In this document: in pieces, positions 51,417-60,115 of the stretch
How positions within the stretch are numbered: position 1 is the stretch's first letter
Layout of the letters: each line of letters starts with the position of its first letter
From: Leucobacter sp. cx-328
Lineage (GTDB): Bacteria > Actinomycetota > Actinomycetes > Actinomycetales > Microbacteriaceae
Assembly: GCF_014530035.1 (NCBI RefSeq)
Contig: NZ_JACVMX010000011.1
Span: 1-64,000 of the forward strand
Direction of reading: 5' to 3'
Length of the DNA stretch: 64,000 nt
Notes under the pieces: model-generated
The model's database searches: none
The model's input: the letters and a program-made list of their open reading frames with translations, nothing else
What the model was told of the DNA's origin: nothing
Made by a program: the position numbers and the translations under genes

Positions 51417-51878
51417 GTGAGCCGCATTTTGTTCTTCGAACCACGTATCGCCGGGAATACCGGAAGCACCATCCGATTGGCCGCCGGCACCGGCGACGAA
51501 CTCCACATCGTGAAGCCGTTGTTCGACTTCGAAGACGCGAAGCTTCGTCGCGCAGGTCTCGACTACCACGACCTCGCAAACGTCACCGTGCACGAGACCC
51601 TGGAGGACGCGCTCGAGGTGCTGCTCCCCGCACGTCTGTTCGCATTCACCGCGCACACCTCCACGCGGTACACCGACGTGCAGTACGAACCGACCGACAT
51701 TCTCATGTTCGGCCCAGAGCCCACCGGCCTGCCAGTCGAGGTGCTTGAGCACCCGGCTGTGACCGCCCACCTTCGCATTCCCATGCTTGAAGGCAGGCGG
51801 TCAATGAACCTCGCCAACTGCGCAGCAATCGCAGCGTACGAGGCGTGGCGCCAGCAGGGTTTCCCCGGCGCGAAGTAA
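51417..51878 (+). CDS. trmL: tRNA (cytidine/uridine-2'-O-)-methyltransferase TrmL
   Basis: A 153-residue SPOUT methyltransferase that methylates the ribose of position 34 in some tRNAs. The fold starts with LFFEPRIAGNTGSTIRLAAGTGDELHIVKP, and the trefoil-knot SAM site is LMFGPEPTGLP and LRIPMLEGRRSMNLANCAAIAAYEAWRQ, all typical. It is followed 4 bases later by the FAD oxidoreductase gene, so they probably share a transcript. Confidence 0.93.
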   Translation: MSRILFFEPRIAGNTGSTIRLAAGTGDELHIVKPLFDFEDAKLRRAGLDYHDLANVTVHETLEDALEVLLPARLFAFTAHTSTRYTDVQYEPTDILMFGPEPTGLPVEVLEHPAVTAHLRIPMLEGRRSMNLANCAAIAAYEAWRQQGFPGAK

Positions 51879-51882
51879 GCGC

Positions 51883-53355
51883 ATGACCGCAGCCGTCGTC
51901 GGCGCAGGCCCCAACGGCCTTGCCGCTGCTGTCACCCTGGCCCGCGCAGGCGTCTCGGTCACGGTCTACGAGGCGGCAGAAACCATCGGCGGCGGCACGC
52001 GCACGCTTGAGATTGTCGAGCCAGGCGTGCTGCACGACATGTGCTCCGCTATCCATCCCACCGCGGTGGCCACTGGCTTCTTCAAGGCCTTTGAACTCGA
52101 AAAGCGCATGGAGTTCGTGACACCCGACGCGTCGTATGCAAATCCCCTCGACGCAGCAGGCGGAAGCCCTGACAATCGCGCGGCCATCGCCTACCGTGAT
52201 CTCGACTGCACCGCAGACGAGCTCGGCCGCGATGGCAAGCGATACGCAGATTTCTACGCCCCACTCCTCAACCGCCTCGACGGCGCGATCGATTTTGCGT
52301 TCGGCGGCAGCATGCTGCGCATGCCACGCGACCTTCTTGCCGCCGCGGCAACTGGCCTGCGCACCCTCGAGCAGGGCACTCCACTCTGGAACCAGCGCTT
52401 CACCGAGTCTGCCGCACCGGCACTCATCTCCGGCGTCGCTGCACACAGCATTGGCAAGATGCCAAACCTCGCAACGTCAGCGGTCGGTGTCATGCTTGGC
52501 GTACTCGGCCACGCAGACGGGTGGCCAGTCCCGGTCGGCGGCTCCCGCGCAATCACCGACGCCCTCGCGGCCGACCTCGTGGCGCACGGTGGCACGATCC
52601 GCACCAATCACGCAGTGAGCGACATTGGCGAGCTTGATAGCTTCGACACCGTGTTCTTCGACACGTCAGCGCGCGGCCTCGCGGAAATTGCCGGGCGACG
52701 GCTCCCCGCTCGTTACCTGCGCGCGCTGCGCCGTTTCAAGTTTGGCGATGCCGCAACCAAGGTTGACATGGTGCTCGACGGCCCAATTCCGTGGGCTGAC
52801 GACCGGGTCTCACTCGCGCCAACCGTACACCTTGGCGGATCGCGCGCCGAGGCCGCCCGCGCTGAACTCGCAGTGTCCCGTGGGCAGCATCCCGACCGCC
52901 CATACGTGCTGCTCGCGCAGCCGACTGCGTTTGATCCGCGCCGAAATCCCGCCGATGCCAACGCGGTCTGGAGCTACACGCACGTTCCCGCAAATTCCAA
53001 CTTCGATGTATCGGAGCGAGTGATCGCCCAGATCGAGCGATATGCGCCTGGTGTACGGGACCGCATTCGATCGGTGCACGTGACGACGGCGGCGGATCTC
53101 GCAGGCTACAACCGAAACTATGTTGGCGGCGACTTTAGCGCCGGCGCGGTATCGCTGCCGCAGCTCCTCGCACGCCCCACGATTTCTGCAGCGCCGTGGA
53201 AGACTCCGGCAACAGGCGTCTACCTCTGCTCGTCAGCGACCCCGCCTGGCCCAGGCGTACACGGCCTGTCTGGCTGGTACGCCGCGCTCAGGTCACTGCG
53301 CGACGACTACGGCTTGCCGGCACCCGACCTCAGCCTCGCAGCGAGCCCGCAGTAA
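51883..53355 (+). CDS. FAD-dependent oxidoreductase (phytoene desaturase-like)
   Basis: A 490-residue NAD(P)/FAD-dependent amine-oxidase-fold protein. The dinucleotide motif VVGAGPNGLAAAVTLARAGVSVTVYEAAETIGGGTRT opens the chain and LCSSATPPGPGVHGLSGWYAA closes the FAD site, as in CrtI-like dehydrogenases. No carotenoid genes are nearby and the family includes many enzymes of unknown substrate, so I would not name a reaction. It sits between trmL and the AI-2E permease gene with almost no gaps. Confidence 0.88.
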   Translation: MTAAVVGAGPNGLAAAVTLARAGVSVTVYEAAETIGGGTRTLEIVEPGVLHDMCSAIHPTAVATGFFKAFELEKRMEFVTPDASYANPLDAAGGSPDNRAAIAYRDLDCTADELGRDGKRYADFYAPLLNRLDGAIDFAFGGSMLRMPRDLLAAAATGLRTLEQGTPLWNQRFTESAAPALISGVAAHSIGKMPNLATSAVGVMLGVLGHADGWPVPVGGSRAITDALAADLVAHGGTIRTNHAVSDIGELDSFDTVFFDTSARGLAEIAGRRLPARYLRALRRFKFGDAATKVDMVLDGPIPWADDRVSLAPTVHLGGSRAEAARAELAVSRGQHPDRPYVLLAQPTAFDPRRNPADANAVWSYTHVPANSNFDVSERVIAQIERYAPGVRDRIRSVHVTTAADLAGYNRNYVGGDFSAGAVSLPQLLARPTISAAPWKTPATGVYLCSSATPPGPGVHGLSGWYAALRSLRDDYGLPAPDLSLAASPQ

Positions 53356-53365
53356 GCTCCTCTCT

Positions 53366-54445
53366 ATGAGTGAAACTCCAGGATCCGGGTACGGCAAGCT
53401 CCGCAGATTGGGCATGGGCAGCTGGTCGGCCATCGGCATCATCTTGCTGGTCCTGGTCATCGCGGCCGGCCTCGCTGCCTTAAGTAACGTAGTGGTGCCG
53501 CTCGTCATCGCGGTCATTCTCGGCACCGTGCTCGAACCGATCGTGACCTGGCTGACGAGGTACCGCATTCCGCGCACGCTCGCCGCGACGATCGTGCTCC
53601 TGCTCGCCTGCGCGGTCACGACCGTACTCACGATCATCCTCGTGCGCGGGTTCGTACATCAGATTCCGGAAATTTCGCATCAGCTTGCTCGTGGCTGGGT
53701 TCAGTTTGCAAATTGGATGCAGTCCCTGGATCTTGATTCAAGCTGGCTCGATCAGCTGCGCACAGCAGGCGACGACCTCATCGGCAAATTGAGCGGCGGA
53801 GCCCTCGGTTTCGTCACAAGTGCGGTCTACGGGACTATCACCCTCGCGCTCGGACTCTTCTTCGCAATCTACTTCCTGTTCTTCGTGCTCCGTGACGGCC
53901 GCATGTTCCCTGCGTGGCTCGCACGGATGACCGGCCAGGATCAGGCACTCTTCACCGAGATCGACACCCAGGTGCAGCAGTCGCTGCGCGGCTACTTCAG
54001 CGGCACCGCAGTCACCGCGCTCATCACCGGGCCCATCTTTGTGATCCCCTTGCTCATTTTGGGCATCCCACTCGTCATCCCGATGATCATTCTGTACTTC
54101 GTACTGTCGTTCATCCCGTTCCTTGGTGCGTGGCTCACCGGTGTCTTCGCAATCCTCATCGCCTTCGGATACGGCGGCCCCTCGGCCGCCCTCATTGTCG
54201 GTCTCGGCCTGCTCATCTCGAACGGCCCGGTCCAGAACGTAGTGAGCGCGTGGGCGCTTGGCTCGTCGCTCAAGATCCACCCCGTCACCGTGCTGGTTGC
54301 GACCATGGCCGGCGGCGTCATCGCTGGCGCACTCGGCATGGTGCTCGGCCCGCCCGTCATGTCTGCGCTGCAGCGTTCGTACAATGTCGTGCGCGAACAC
54401 CGCGCGAAGGACACACAGCACACCCCAACATTGGAGTCAGCGTGA
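53366..54445 (+). CDS. AI-2E family transporter
   Basis: A 359-residue membrane protein of the AI-2 exporter (TqsA/YdiK/PerM) family with about eight helices. The conserved region is FFAIYFLFFVLRDGRMFP, followed by LRGYFSGTAVTALITGPIFVI, LSFIPFLGAWLTGVFAILIAF and VQNVVSAWALGSSLKIHPVTVLVATMAGG. The ATG at 53366 is 7 bases after TAAGCT, which overlaps the previous stop codon. Substrates vary within the family. It overlaps the YbaK gene by 4 bases. Confidence 0.92.
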   Translation: MSETPGSGYGKLRRLGMGSWSAIGIILLVLVIAAGLAALSNVVVPLVIAVILGTVLEPIVTWLTRYRIPRTLAATIVLLLACAVTTVLTIILVRGFVHQIPEISHQLARGWVQFANWMQSLDLDSSWLDQLRTAGDDLIGKLSGGALGFVTSAVYGTITLALGLFFAIYFLFFVLRDGRMFPAWLARMTGQDQALFTEIDTQVQQSLRGYFSGTAVTALITGPIFVIPLLILGIPLVIPMIILYFVLSFIPFLGAWLTGVFAILIAFGYGGPSAALIVGLGLLISNGPVQNVVSAWALGSSLKIHPVTVLVATMAGGVIAGALGMVLGPPVMSALQRSYNVVREHRAKDTQHTPTLESA

Positions 54446-54894
54446 CCGAGCGCGCACAGCAGGATGCTGACAACCGCGGGCTGGCCGTGGAGTTTCTCAC
54501 CCGCGAATCTACTGGCCGCCCCACGCTCGCAGATTTCGACGGCACCCCCGTCGCGAAGAGCGTGGTTGTGAAGCAGGGCGACACCTTCGCGTTCGTCATC
54601 GCGCCGCTTGCCTCACGGTTCAGCTGGCCGCGTCTGCGCAAGCACCTCGGTGTGAACCGTGTCTCACTGCCAGACGCCGAGGTCGCCTACGAAGCGACCG
54701 GCTACCACCCGGGCACCATCAGCCCGCTCGGAGCGAAGATTCCCTGGCCGGTGTATATCGATGTGCGCCTTGCTGGCACGCAGATCATGCTCGGCGCTGG
54801 TCAGCCGCAGGTGGCAGCCCGCGTGAACGTTGATGAGTTCGCAGCCGCCTTCGACGCCGAGTTCGTCGATTTGGCGGATCCCATCACCGAATAA
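54442..54894 (+). CDS. YbaK/EbsC family aminoacyl-tRNA deacylase
   Basis: A 150-residue single-domain protein of the YbaK/ProX-like editing family, which hydrolyses mischarged tRNAs such as Cys-tRNA-Pro. The segments VVVKQGDTFAFVIAPLASRFSWPRLRKHLG, ATGYHPGTISPLG and VYIDVRLAGTQIMLGAGQPQVAARV carry the family pattern, including the conserved GYxxGxxxP-like loop. The GTG start overlaps the AI-2E stop codon (GTGA) and GGAG lies upstream. It is convergent with the MarR gene, with no gap. Confidence 0.9.
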   Translation: MTERAQQDADNRGLAVEFLTRESTGRPTLADFDGTPVAKSVVVKQGDTFAFVIAPLASRFSWPRLRKHLGVNRVSLPDAEVAYEATGYHPGTISPLGAKIPWPVYIDVRLAGTQIMLGAGQPQVAARVNVDEFAAAFDAEFVDLADPITE

Positions 54895-55344
54895 TCAGTC
54901 CTCTTTGCGGTGGACTGAATCAATCAACACCGAAAGCTCATCGCGAAGCGCCATGAGTTGCTCGACCGGCAACCCCAGGCGGTCGACGACGGCCGGCGGC
55001 ACTGCGAGTGCTTTCTCTCGCAGCGCCATGCCCGCGTCAGTCGGCACGAGCGCAAAGGTGCGCTCGTCACCGTCGACGGGAACGCGCTCAATAAGCCCCG
55101 ATTGTTCAAGCCGCTTAATAAGCGGTGAAAGTGTCGCGGGGTCGAGGTGCAGCATCTCGACGACCTCACGGAATCGCAGGGGTGCGTCACCCCAGAGCGC
55201 AAGCATCACCAAATACTGCGGGTGCGTCAGCCCAAGCGGCTCGAGAATCGGCCGATAAATTCCAATGACGCTGCGGCTCGCTACGGAAAGCGCAAAGCAC
55301 ACTTGGCGGTCGAGTTCGAGTGCATCGTCTGGGCTGAGTTTCAC
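54895..55344 (-). CDS. MarR family regulator
   Basis: A 149-residue winged-helix repressor: LTHPQYLVMLALWGDAPLRFREVVEMLHLDPATLSPLIKRLEQSGLIERVPVDGDERTFALV is a complete MarR domain. The GTG start is 6 bases after TAGGAT (55351-55356). A perfect 16-base palindrome at 55361-55376 covers its promoter and a near copy covers the divergent one, so it should repress itself and the small Cys-containing protein gene. The ligand is unknown; oxidant or phenolic sensing is common in the family. Confidence 0.92.
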   Translation of the reverse strand: MKLSPDDALELDRQVCFALSVASRSVIGIYRPILEPLGLTHPQYLVMLALWGDAPLRFREVVEMLHLDPATLSPLIKRLEQSGLIERVPVDGDERTFALVPTDAGMALREKALAVPPAVVDRLGLPVEQLMALRDELSVLIDSVHRKED

Positions 55345-55360
55345 CCCGCAATCCTACCCT

Positions 55361-55407
55361 CGTTTGTGCACAAACGAACATGCTATGATTTCGTTTGTGC
55401 GCGAACG
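55361..55407. promoter_or_regulatory. Two MarR operators around a divergent promoter
   Basis: CGTTTGTGCACAAACG (55361-55376) is a perfect 16-base palindrome. CGTTTGTGCGCGAACG (55392-55407) is a near-perfect second copy 31 bases away. TATGAT at 55384-55389 lies between them as the rightward -10 box. Confidence 0.7.
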
Positions 55408-55669
55408 AAGAAGAAGACTCTGGCATGAAACCCCGTGGGATGGCGATCCTGGCTTGGCGCCCTTCCTCCGACGACTGATCTATCAGTTCTCGGGCCCGTC
55501 ACAGCTGGGCAAGCGTGGCGAACCGGCGTATGTGCGTCCGGCGAACCCCGCCTGCCCAATCTGCAAATCCCCCATGAACCAGCACCACTTTGACCGCGGC
55601 GGCCCGGGCAAGCCGACTCACTTCCGCTGCCCGCCCCCACAAGAACGCAGCGAAGAAGCGACTATCTAG
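55397..55669 (+). CDS. Small CxxC-containing protein
   Basis: Function unknown. The product of about 90 residues has an acidic/aromatic start (LWHETPWDGDPGLAPFLRRLIYQF), then CPICKSPMNQHHFDRGGPGKPTHFRCP, which has a CxxC pair, three histidines and a third cysteine and could bind zinc. I recall similar small proteins in other Microbacteriaceae. I start at GTG 55397, which is 7 bases after TATGAT, giving a leaderless gene whose start is inside the second MarR operator; an ATG at 55385 overlaps the -10 box and is less likely. Confidence 0.6.
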   Translation: MRERRRRLWHETPWDGDPGLAPFLRRLIYQFSGPSQLGKRGEPAYVRPANPACPICKSPMNQHHFDRGGPGKPTHFRCPPPQERSEEATI

Positions 55670-55699
55670 GCATTCCCTGTGAGGTAACCACAGAATTGC

Positions 55700-55728
55700 T
55701 TGCAGGGGATTCACAGTAGGCATACAGT
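55700..55728 (+). promoter_or_regulatory. Promoter of the lipoprotein gene
   Basis: TTGCAG (55700-55705) and TACAGT (55723-55728) are 17 bases apart, 52 bases before the lipoprotein start codon. Confidence 0.5.
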
Positions 55729-55780
55729 GCAATTACACCCCCAAAACATAACTTGGGAGTTCCACAAGAGAGGAAGACCA

Positions 55781-56206
55781 ATGAAGACACCCCTCATCTC
55801 CGCGGTAGCACTTGCGGCCGCAATCCCCCTCCTCCTCACCGGATGCGGCGCCGACAACACCAGCACCGACGAAGAAACCGGAACGAGTACTGGCACAAAC
55901 ACAGGCACGAACGACACCTCGCCAGTTCAAGACGCTGACACCCTCTTCGGAGACCTGCAGAACGCAGGCAGCATTCCCAAGGACTTCCCTGCAACCAAGG
56001 ATCTTCGCGTTGAAGTAAACGACGACGAGTTCGCGATCGCCTGGAAAGGTGACGCAATGACCAATGGCTGCAAGCCTGGCGATGCATCACCCAACTCAAC
56101 CGCGAGCATCCTGCTCATTGCAGACGGCGCTCTGACCGACATCCAGCAGTGCGGTGGGGTCTGGCAGGCAACCCAGGCAGACGGTTCACACGTAGCCTGG
56201 AACTAG
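55781..56206 (+). CDS. Small lipoprotein of unknown function
   Basis: A 141-residue exported lipoprotein: the signal peptide MKTPLISAVALAAAIPLL ends at the lipobox LLTGC, followed by a Thr/Gly-rich linker (TGTSTGTNTGTND) and an 85-residue globular domain with two cysteines (NGCKPG and IQQCGG). I do not recognise the domain. AGAGAGGAAG precedes the ATG. It stands alone between a promoter and a strong terminator. Confidence 0.85.
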   Translation: MKTPLISAVALAAAIPLLLTGCGADNTSTDEETGTSTGTNTGTNDTSPVQDADTLFGDLQNAGSIPKDFPATKDLRVEVNDDEFAIAWKGDAMTNGCKPGDASPNSTASILLIADGALTDIQQCGGVWQATQADGSHVAWN

Positions 56207-56228
56207 CGACGCAAGTAGCTAACTAGCA

Positions 56229-56267
56229 AAAGCCCCCGGGGTTGCAGATCGCAACACCGGGGGCTTT
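56229..56267. terminator. Bidirectional terminator between lipoprotein and PACE genes
   Basis: AAAGCCCCCGG (56229-56239) pairs with CCGGGGGCTTT (56257-56267), with an inner GTTGC/GCAAC pair. It serves both convergent genes. Confidence 0.85.
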
Positions 56268-56296
56268 CTCTATGGGCGGATCGATCCGCGCCACAA

Positions 56297-56890
56297 CTAT
56301 TCAGCGGAGGGTAGGCCGCAGACCTTATCGAACGCCCAGGTGTAGACGACGGTGAAGACAAGGAAGAAGACAAGCAGGCTGGACTCGATAGCGAGCGCTT
56401 CGAGCAGGCTCACGCCAAGGGTGATGGCAACGAGCGGAATAGTGAAGATGAGTACGCCACCTTCATAGCCGAATGCGTGGATCGCACGCATGAGTGGGCC
56501 GCGGTGGGTGACTCCGGAACGACGTTCGATGAACTCGAAAATCATGTTCCAGACATAGTTCCAGCCGGTCGCGGTGAGCGTCAGCAGCACCGCGGTCAGG
56601 GTTGAGTTGGCTCCGCCATGACCAAGAAGCATACCCAGCACGAAGATCGTGAAGAGCAGGCTGAATCCTTCGTATCCGATAACGAATACCACGCGGCGCA
56701 GCACGGGGGAACCCCCGAAGAAGCGCGCAGGCTTCACGCTAGCGGAGACAACAGGGAGCGAAATGCCCCCGGTGATTGCGGCGATCGGGCCGGTCACTGT
56801 TGCGGAAAGAATCTCGGCCGGAATGGCATGAGTATTGGACGGGGGTGTGGTTTGCGAAGGCAAACCGGGGGTGTGGCCTGGGGCGGTCAC
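56297..56890 (-). CDS. PACE family efflux transporter
   Basis: About 197 residues with four predicted helices, made of two similar halves: FVIGYEGFSLLFTIFVLGMLLGH...WNYVWNMIFEFIERR and AIHAFGYEGGVLIFTIPLVAITLGVSLLEALAIESSLLVFFLVFTVVYTWAFDKV. This repeated pattern is that of the proteobacterial antimicrobial compound efflux (AceI-type) pumps, known for chlorhexidine or short-chain diamine export. The GTG at 56890 has GGAG upstream; a GTG at 56950 is the alternative. The N-terminal tail before the first half is longer than usual. A near-consensus promoter precedes it. Confidence 0.85.
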   Translation of the reverse strand: MTAPGHTPGLPSQTTPPSNTHAIPAEILSATVTGPIAAITGGISLPVVSASVKPARFFGGSPVLRRVVFVIGYEGFSLLFTIFVLGMLLGHGGANSTLTAVLLTLTATGWNYVWNMIFEFIERRSGVTHRGPLMRAIHAFGYEGGVLIFTIPLVAITLGVSLLEALAIESSLLVFFLVFTVVYTWAFDKVCGLPSAE

Positions 56891-56968
56891 GAGTATCACT
56901 CCAAATGATGCAACGCTACGCGGGAGGCAACCGTTACCCCTCTTTTGCACGTATACGTTGGTGAATTC

Positions 56969-56996
56969 ATTATATGGGCACTGATTCAGTAGTCAA
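56969..56996 (-). promoter_or_regulatory. Near-consensus promoter of the PACE gene with internal palindrome
   Basis: On the minus strand TTGACT (56991-56996) and a perfect TATAAT (56969-56974) are 16 bases apart. The spacer contains the perfect palindrome ACTGAATCAGT (56980-56990), a likely operator. AT content is high. Confidence 0.7.
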
Positions 56997-57051
56997 TTTC
57001 AAATTTGACGACTGAAATCGAAGCGTTACTCTTCCCCCAGGCCACTACCAA

Positions 57052-57942
57052 TCACACATTTGCCACGGAACCCGCCTGCTGGAGCTCTTTGCTCCGCCGC
57101 CACGCCTGGAGCCTTACCCCCACAAGGCCATGCCGCGGGCTAAACAAATACACCAGCCCGAACACGACTCCCTGCGCAAGCACCACCATGCCACCAGAAG
57201 CAGTGTCAAGGTAATAGCTCGTATACAACCCCACCACTGCGCACACTGCGGAAATCAGCGGCGCGATAACGAGCATTCGTCCGAAACGATCCGTCAGCAG
57301 ATAGGCAGTTGCGCCAGGAATGATCAACATCGCTACCACGAGCACCACGCCGACCGCTTGCAGCGCAACCACCGATGTCACAGCAAGCAGTCCCAACAGC
57401 ACCGCACCGAGCAAACGCGGATTCAGCCCAATTGCGTACGCGTGCGTAGGGTCAAACGCGTAGAGCGTGAAGTCACGTCGTTTCACTACCAACACCACCA
57501 GTGCGAGCGCACCCAGCACGAAGATCTGCACGAGATCCTGACTCGATACTCCAAGGAGATTGCCGAAGATAATGTGATTCAAATCAGTGTTGGACGGTGT
57601 CACCGAGATCAGTACCAGCCCAAGCGCGAAGAGCGTCGTGAACACAATCCCGATCGCGGCGTCCTCCTTCACCCGACTCGTGCCACGTACCGCACCAATG
57701 AGCCCCACGGCAATGAACCCAAACACCACAGCGCCAATCGCGAATGGCACACCAGCGATATACGCAAGCACAACCCCAGGAAGTACCGCATGCGACACAG
57801 CATCGCCCATGAGTGACCACCCGATTAGGACCAACCAGCACGAAAGCACCGCGCACACCACAGATGCAATAAGCGTCGTTGCCAACGCCCGCACCATGAA
57901 CTCATACCCAAAGGGCTCAGACAGAAAATCAATCACACTCAT
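57052..57942 (-). CDS. Mn/Zn ABC transporter permease
   Basis: A 296-residue ABC-3 family permease with about eight helices; SLMGDAVSHAVLPGVVLAYIAG and GVVLVVAMLIIPGATAYLLTDRFGRMLVIAPLISAVCAVVGLYTSYYLDTASGGMVVLAQGVVFGLVYLFSPRHG are typical. It forms the channel for metal import. It is the last gene of the three-gene metal operon, overlapping the ATPase gene by 4 bases. Confidence 0.93.
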   Translation of the reverse strand: MSVIDFLSEPFGYEFMVRALATTLIASVVCAVLSCWLVLIGWSLMGDAVSHAVLPGVVLAYIAGVPFAIGAVVFGFIAVGLIGAVRGTSRVKEDAAIGIVFTTLFALGLVLISVTPSNTDLNHIIFGNLLGVSSQDLVQIFVLGALALVVLVVKRRDFTLYAFDPTHAYAIGLNPRLLGAVLLGLLAVTSVVALQAVGVVLVVAMLIIPGATAYLLTDRFGRMLVIAPLISAVCAVVGLYTSYYLDTASGGMVVLAQGVVFGLVYLFSPRHGLVGVRLQAWRRSKELQQAGSVANV

Positions 57943-58682
57943 TCGCCAACTCCTCGCCGCATGACATCCAACCCAAACGCCCGCGCCAAGTGTTCGGGGC
58001 GCAATACTTCTTCCGGAGCACCATGCATCAGCACCTTGCGCATGAGCAACAACGCCTCGTCTGCAAGCTCTGGAAGTGCATGTAGATCATGGGTGGACAC
58101 GAGCACAGTCACACCCTCGGAAGCAAGCTCCCGCAATAGCCGCGTCATCGTTGCCTCCGATCGCTTGTCGACGCCCGCAAACGGTTCGTCGAGCAACAAG
58201 ACTTTCGCTTCCTGCGCGATTCCGCGAGCAACAAATGCGCGCTTCTTTTGCCCGCCAGAGAGTTGTCCGATCTGCCGATCCGCCAACTCAGTAAGCTCAA
58301 CTCGCTCCAGCGCGTGAGCGACCGCCGCACGATCAGAAGCACGGGGACGTCGCGTCACCCCCATCTTTCCGTACCGGCCAGTCATGACAACTTCTCGCAC
58401 CGAGAGCGGAAATGCCCAATCCACTGCCTCACTCTGCGGCACGTACCCAACGACACCTCGTCTCCTGGCGCGAATTGGCGATTCACCGTTGATGAGCACT
58501 GTGCCGGCATCGGGCCGCACGATTCCCATGATGGTCTTGAATAGCGTCGACTTTCCCGACCCATTCATGCCGATGAGCCCGCACACGCGACCCGGTTGAA
58601 TCTCGAGCTCGGCACTGTCGAGCGCAAGCACCTCACCGTAGTGCACAGTGACCCCCGAGACAGCAATTGCAGCAGTGCTCAC
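57939..58682 (-). CDS. Mn/Zn ABC transporter ATP-binding protein
   Basis: A 247-residue ABC ATPase: Walker A GMNGSGKST near residue 39, signature LSGGQKKR near 141, Walker B KVLLLDEPFAGVD near 160 and a switch histidine in STHDLHAL. It overlaps the genes on both sides by 4 bases. It powers uptake of the metal bound by the lipoprotein encoded upstream. Confidence 0.95.
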   Translation of the reverse strand: MSTAAIAVSGVTVHYGEVLALDSAELEIQPGRVCGLIGMNGSGKSTLFKTIMGIVRPDAGTVLINGESPIRARRRGVVGYVPQSEAVDWAFPLSVREVVMTGRYGKMGVTRRPRASDRAAVAHALERVELTELADRQIGQLSGGQKKRAFVARGIAQEAKVLLLDEPFAGVDKRSEATMTRLLRELASEGVTVLVSTHDLHALPELADEALLLMRKVLMHGAPEEVLRPEHLARAFGLDVMRRGVGE

Positions 58683-59680
58683 TTGTTTGCTCCCGTCAGA
58701 GCTGCAGCGATGGTGTGCGAGTCGTGCCGAATCATGTCAAGGTACGTCGGCACGGGACCCGAAGCTTCAGACAGAGAATCGACATACAAGACCCCACCAA
58801 ACTCGGCTGGTGTTGCTTCTACGACTCGCTTCATTGGCGCAGCAGAAACCGTTGACTCGCAGAAGACCGCCGGGACATTATTCTCCTGAACGAACTCAAT
58901 GGTCGAGGCGATCTGGCGCGGGGTTGCTTGCTGCTCGGCATTCACCGCCCAGATGTATTTCTCAGTGAGCCCAGCGTCGCGCGCAAGATACGAGAACGCA
59001 CCTTCGCACGTCACGAGCGCCCGTTGCTCATCGGGCAATGGCGCGAGCGCCGCAATCAGATCATCCTGTACTTCCTGCAGCTCCTGCTTGTAGGCCGCCG
59101 CGTTCGTCTCATAATCTGCCGCGTGTGCCGGGTCTAGCTCTGAGAATGCTGCAACCATGTTGTCCACGTAGACCTGCACATTTGTCGGACTCATCCACGC
59201 GTGAGGATTCGGCATGCCAGCGTACGCATCTTCGCGAATATCGATTTCGGCAATCCCTTCGCTCACAACCACGTGCGGAACATCGATGCCTGACACAAAT
59301 TGTTCGAACCAGGCTTCAAGATTCATCCCGTTGTCGAGAATGAGATCAGCCTCCGCCGCGCGTCGAATATCGCCAGGCGTGGGTTCGTAGCCGTGAATCT
59401 CGGCGCCCACCTTCGTAATCGACTCAACCCGCAAGTGCTCGCCAGCAACGTTCTCTGCAACATCTGCAAGCACCGTGAAGGTGGTCAAGACGACCGGTCG
59501 ATCATCACTTTCACTGCCAGCCCCAGTGCCGGCGACATCGATATTTGCGCAGGCGGTTACGCCACCAACGAGCAGTGCGAGTGCGCAGCCCGCACCCGCC
59601 AACCGACGCCCACGGCTCAGGTGACGGTATTGGATTTCGTTTTGGTTTTGGCCCTGGTTACGATTTCGACTTCCGAACAT
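58679..59680 (-). CDS. Mn/Zn ABC transporter substrate-binding lipoprotein
   Basis: A 333-residue cluster A-I binding protein of the PsaA/MntA/TroA group. The lipobox is GVTAC after a basic, Gln/Asn-rich start. Metal ligands appear as His in EIHGYEPTP, His in NPHAWMSP, Glu or nearby residue in CEGAFSYLARD and Asp in LYVDSLSE; the HxYEP pattern favours manganese. I take the ATG at 59680, with GAGGG upstream; a GTG at 59701 is the alternative. First gene of the metal operon. Confidence 0.92.
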   Translation of the reverse strand: MFGSRNRNQGQNQNEIQYRHLSRGRRLAGAGCALALLVGGVTACANIDVAGTGAGSESDDRPVVLTTFTVLADVAENVAGEHLRVESITKVGAEIHGYEPTPGDIRRAAEADLILDNGMNLEAWFEQFVSGIDVPHVVVSEGIAEIDIREDAYAGMPNPHAWMSPTNVQVYVDNMVAAFSELDPAHAADYETNAAAYKQELQEVQDDLIAALAPLPDEQRALVTCEGAFSYLARDAGLTEKYIWAVNAEQQATPRQIASTIEFVQENNVPAVFCESTVSAAPMKRVVEATPAEFGGVLYVDSLSEASGPVPTYLDMIRHDSHTIAAALTGANK

Positions 59681-60115
59681 CACTTCACTGCCCTCATTCA
59701 CTCGGCAAGCCCACTCAAATCAGGATCTGTTCGAGCAAGCACCCAATCAACATCAACACTCGCAACACTAATGTTCGACGTGCCGAACTTGCAAGTCGCC
59801 AGTCTCGTATTTTCGCAAAACAAGACTGCAAACGGTTTCTTGTAATGCCAATTTCCCTGCCACACAGGGACACCAAGAAGCCCCGGCCAAATGGCGAGGT
59901 CACCCTCTGCACCACGCCCCCCAGTTGTCAATACAGGCCTCACTAAGGATGAAAATCAGATGCTGTCTATACAACTGAACGCGAGGTAACGCACCCGCGA
60001 AGCGTAGGTGCTCCTCGGGCGTGTCGTGGCATCACGCCGGGCTTCTCTTCACACTTGGCTACGTCGCGGCAGCTTCGCCGCGGTCACCACCTTCAACATT
60101 TTGGAGCAGTACATC
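59681..60115. other. Divergent promoter region between metal transport and phosphodiesterase genes
   Basis: No gene seen. On the minus strand TTGCAG (59826-59831) and TACGAG (59804-59809), 16 bases apart, form a promoter candidate for the metal operon. On the plus strand a TATACA (59968-59973) may be the -10 of the phosphodiesterase gene. I do not see a classic Zur, MntR or DtxR box. Confidence 0.4.

Noticed and set aside
53120-53365. Upstream extension of the AI-2E transporter into the oxidoreductase gene
   Set aside because: It overlaps a well-conserved FAD-binding C-terminus in another frame; the ATG at 53366 fits family length and has a -10 box 7 bases upstream.
59702-60007. Zur/MntR-type operator in front of the metal transporter genes
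   Set aside because: I looked for TGAnAATnATTnTCA-like and DtxR/MntR-like palindromes and found only weak partial matches, not enough to report.
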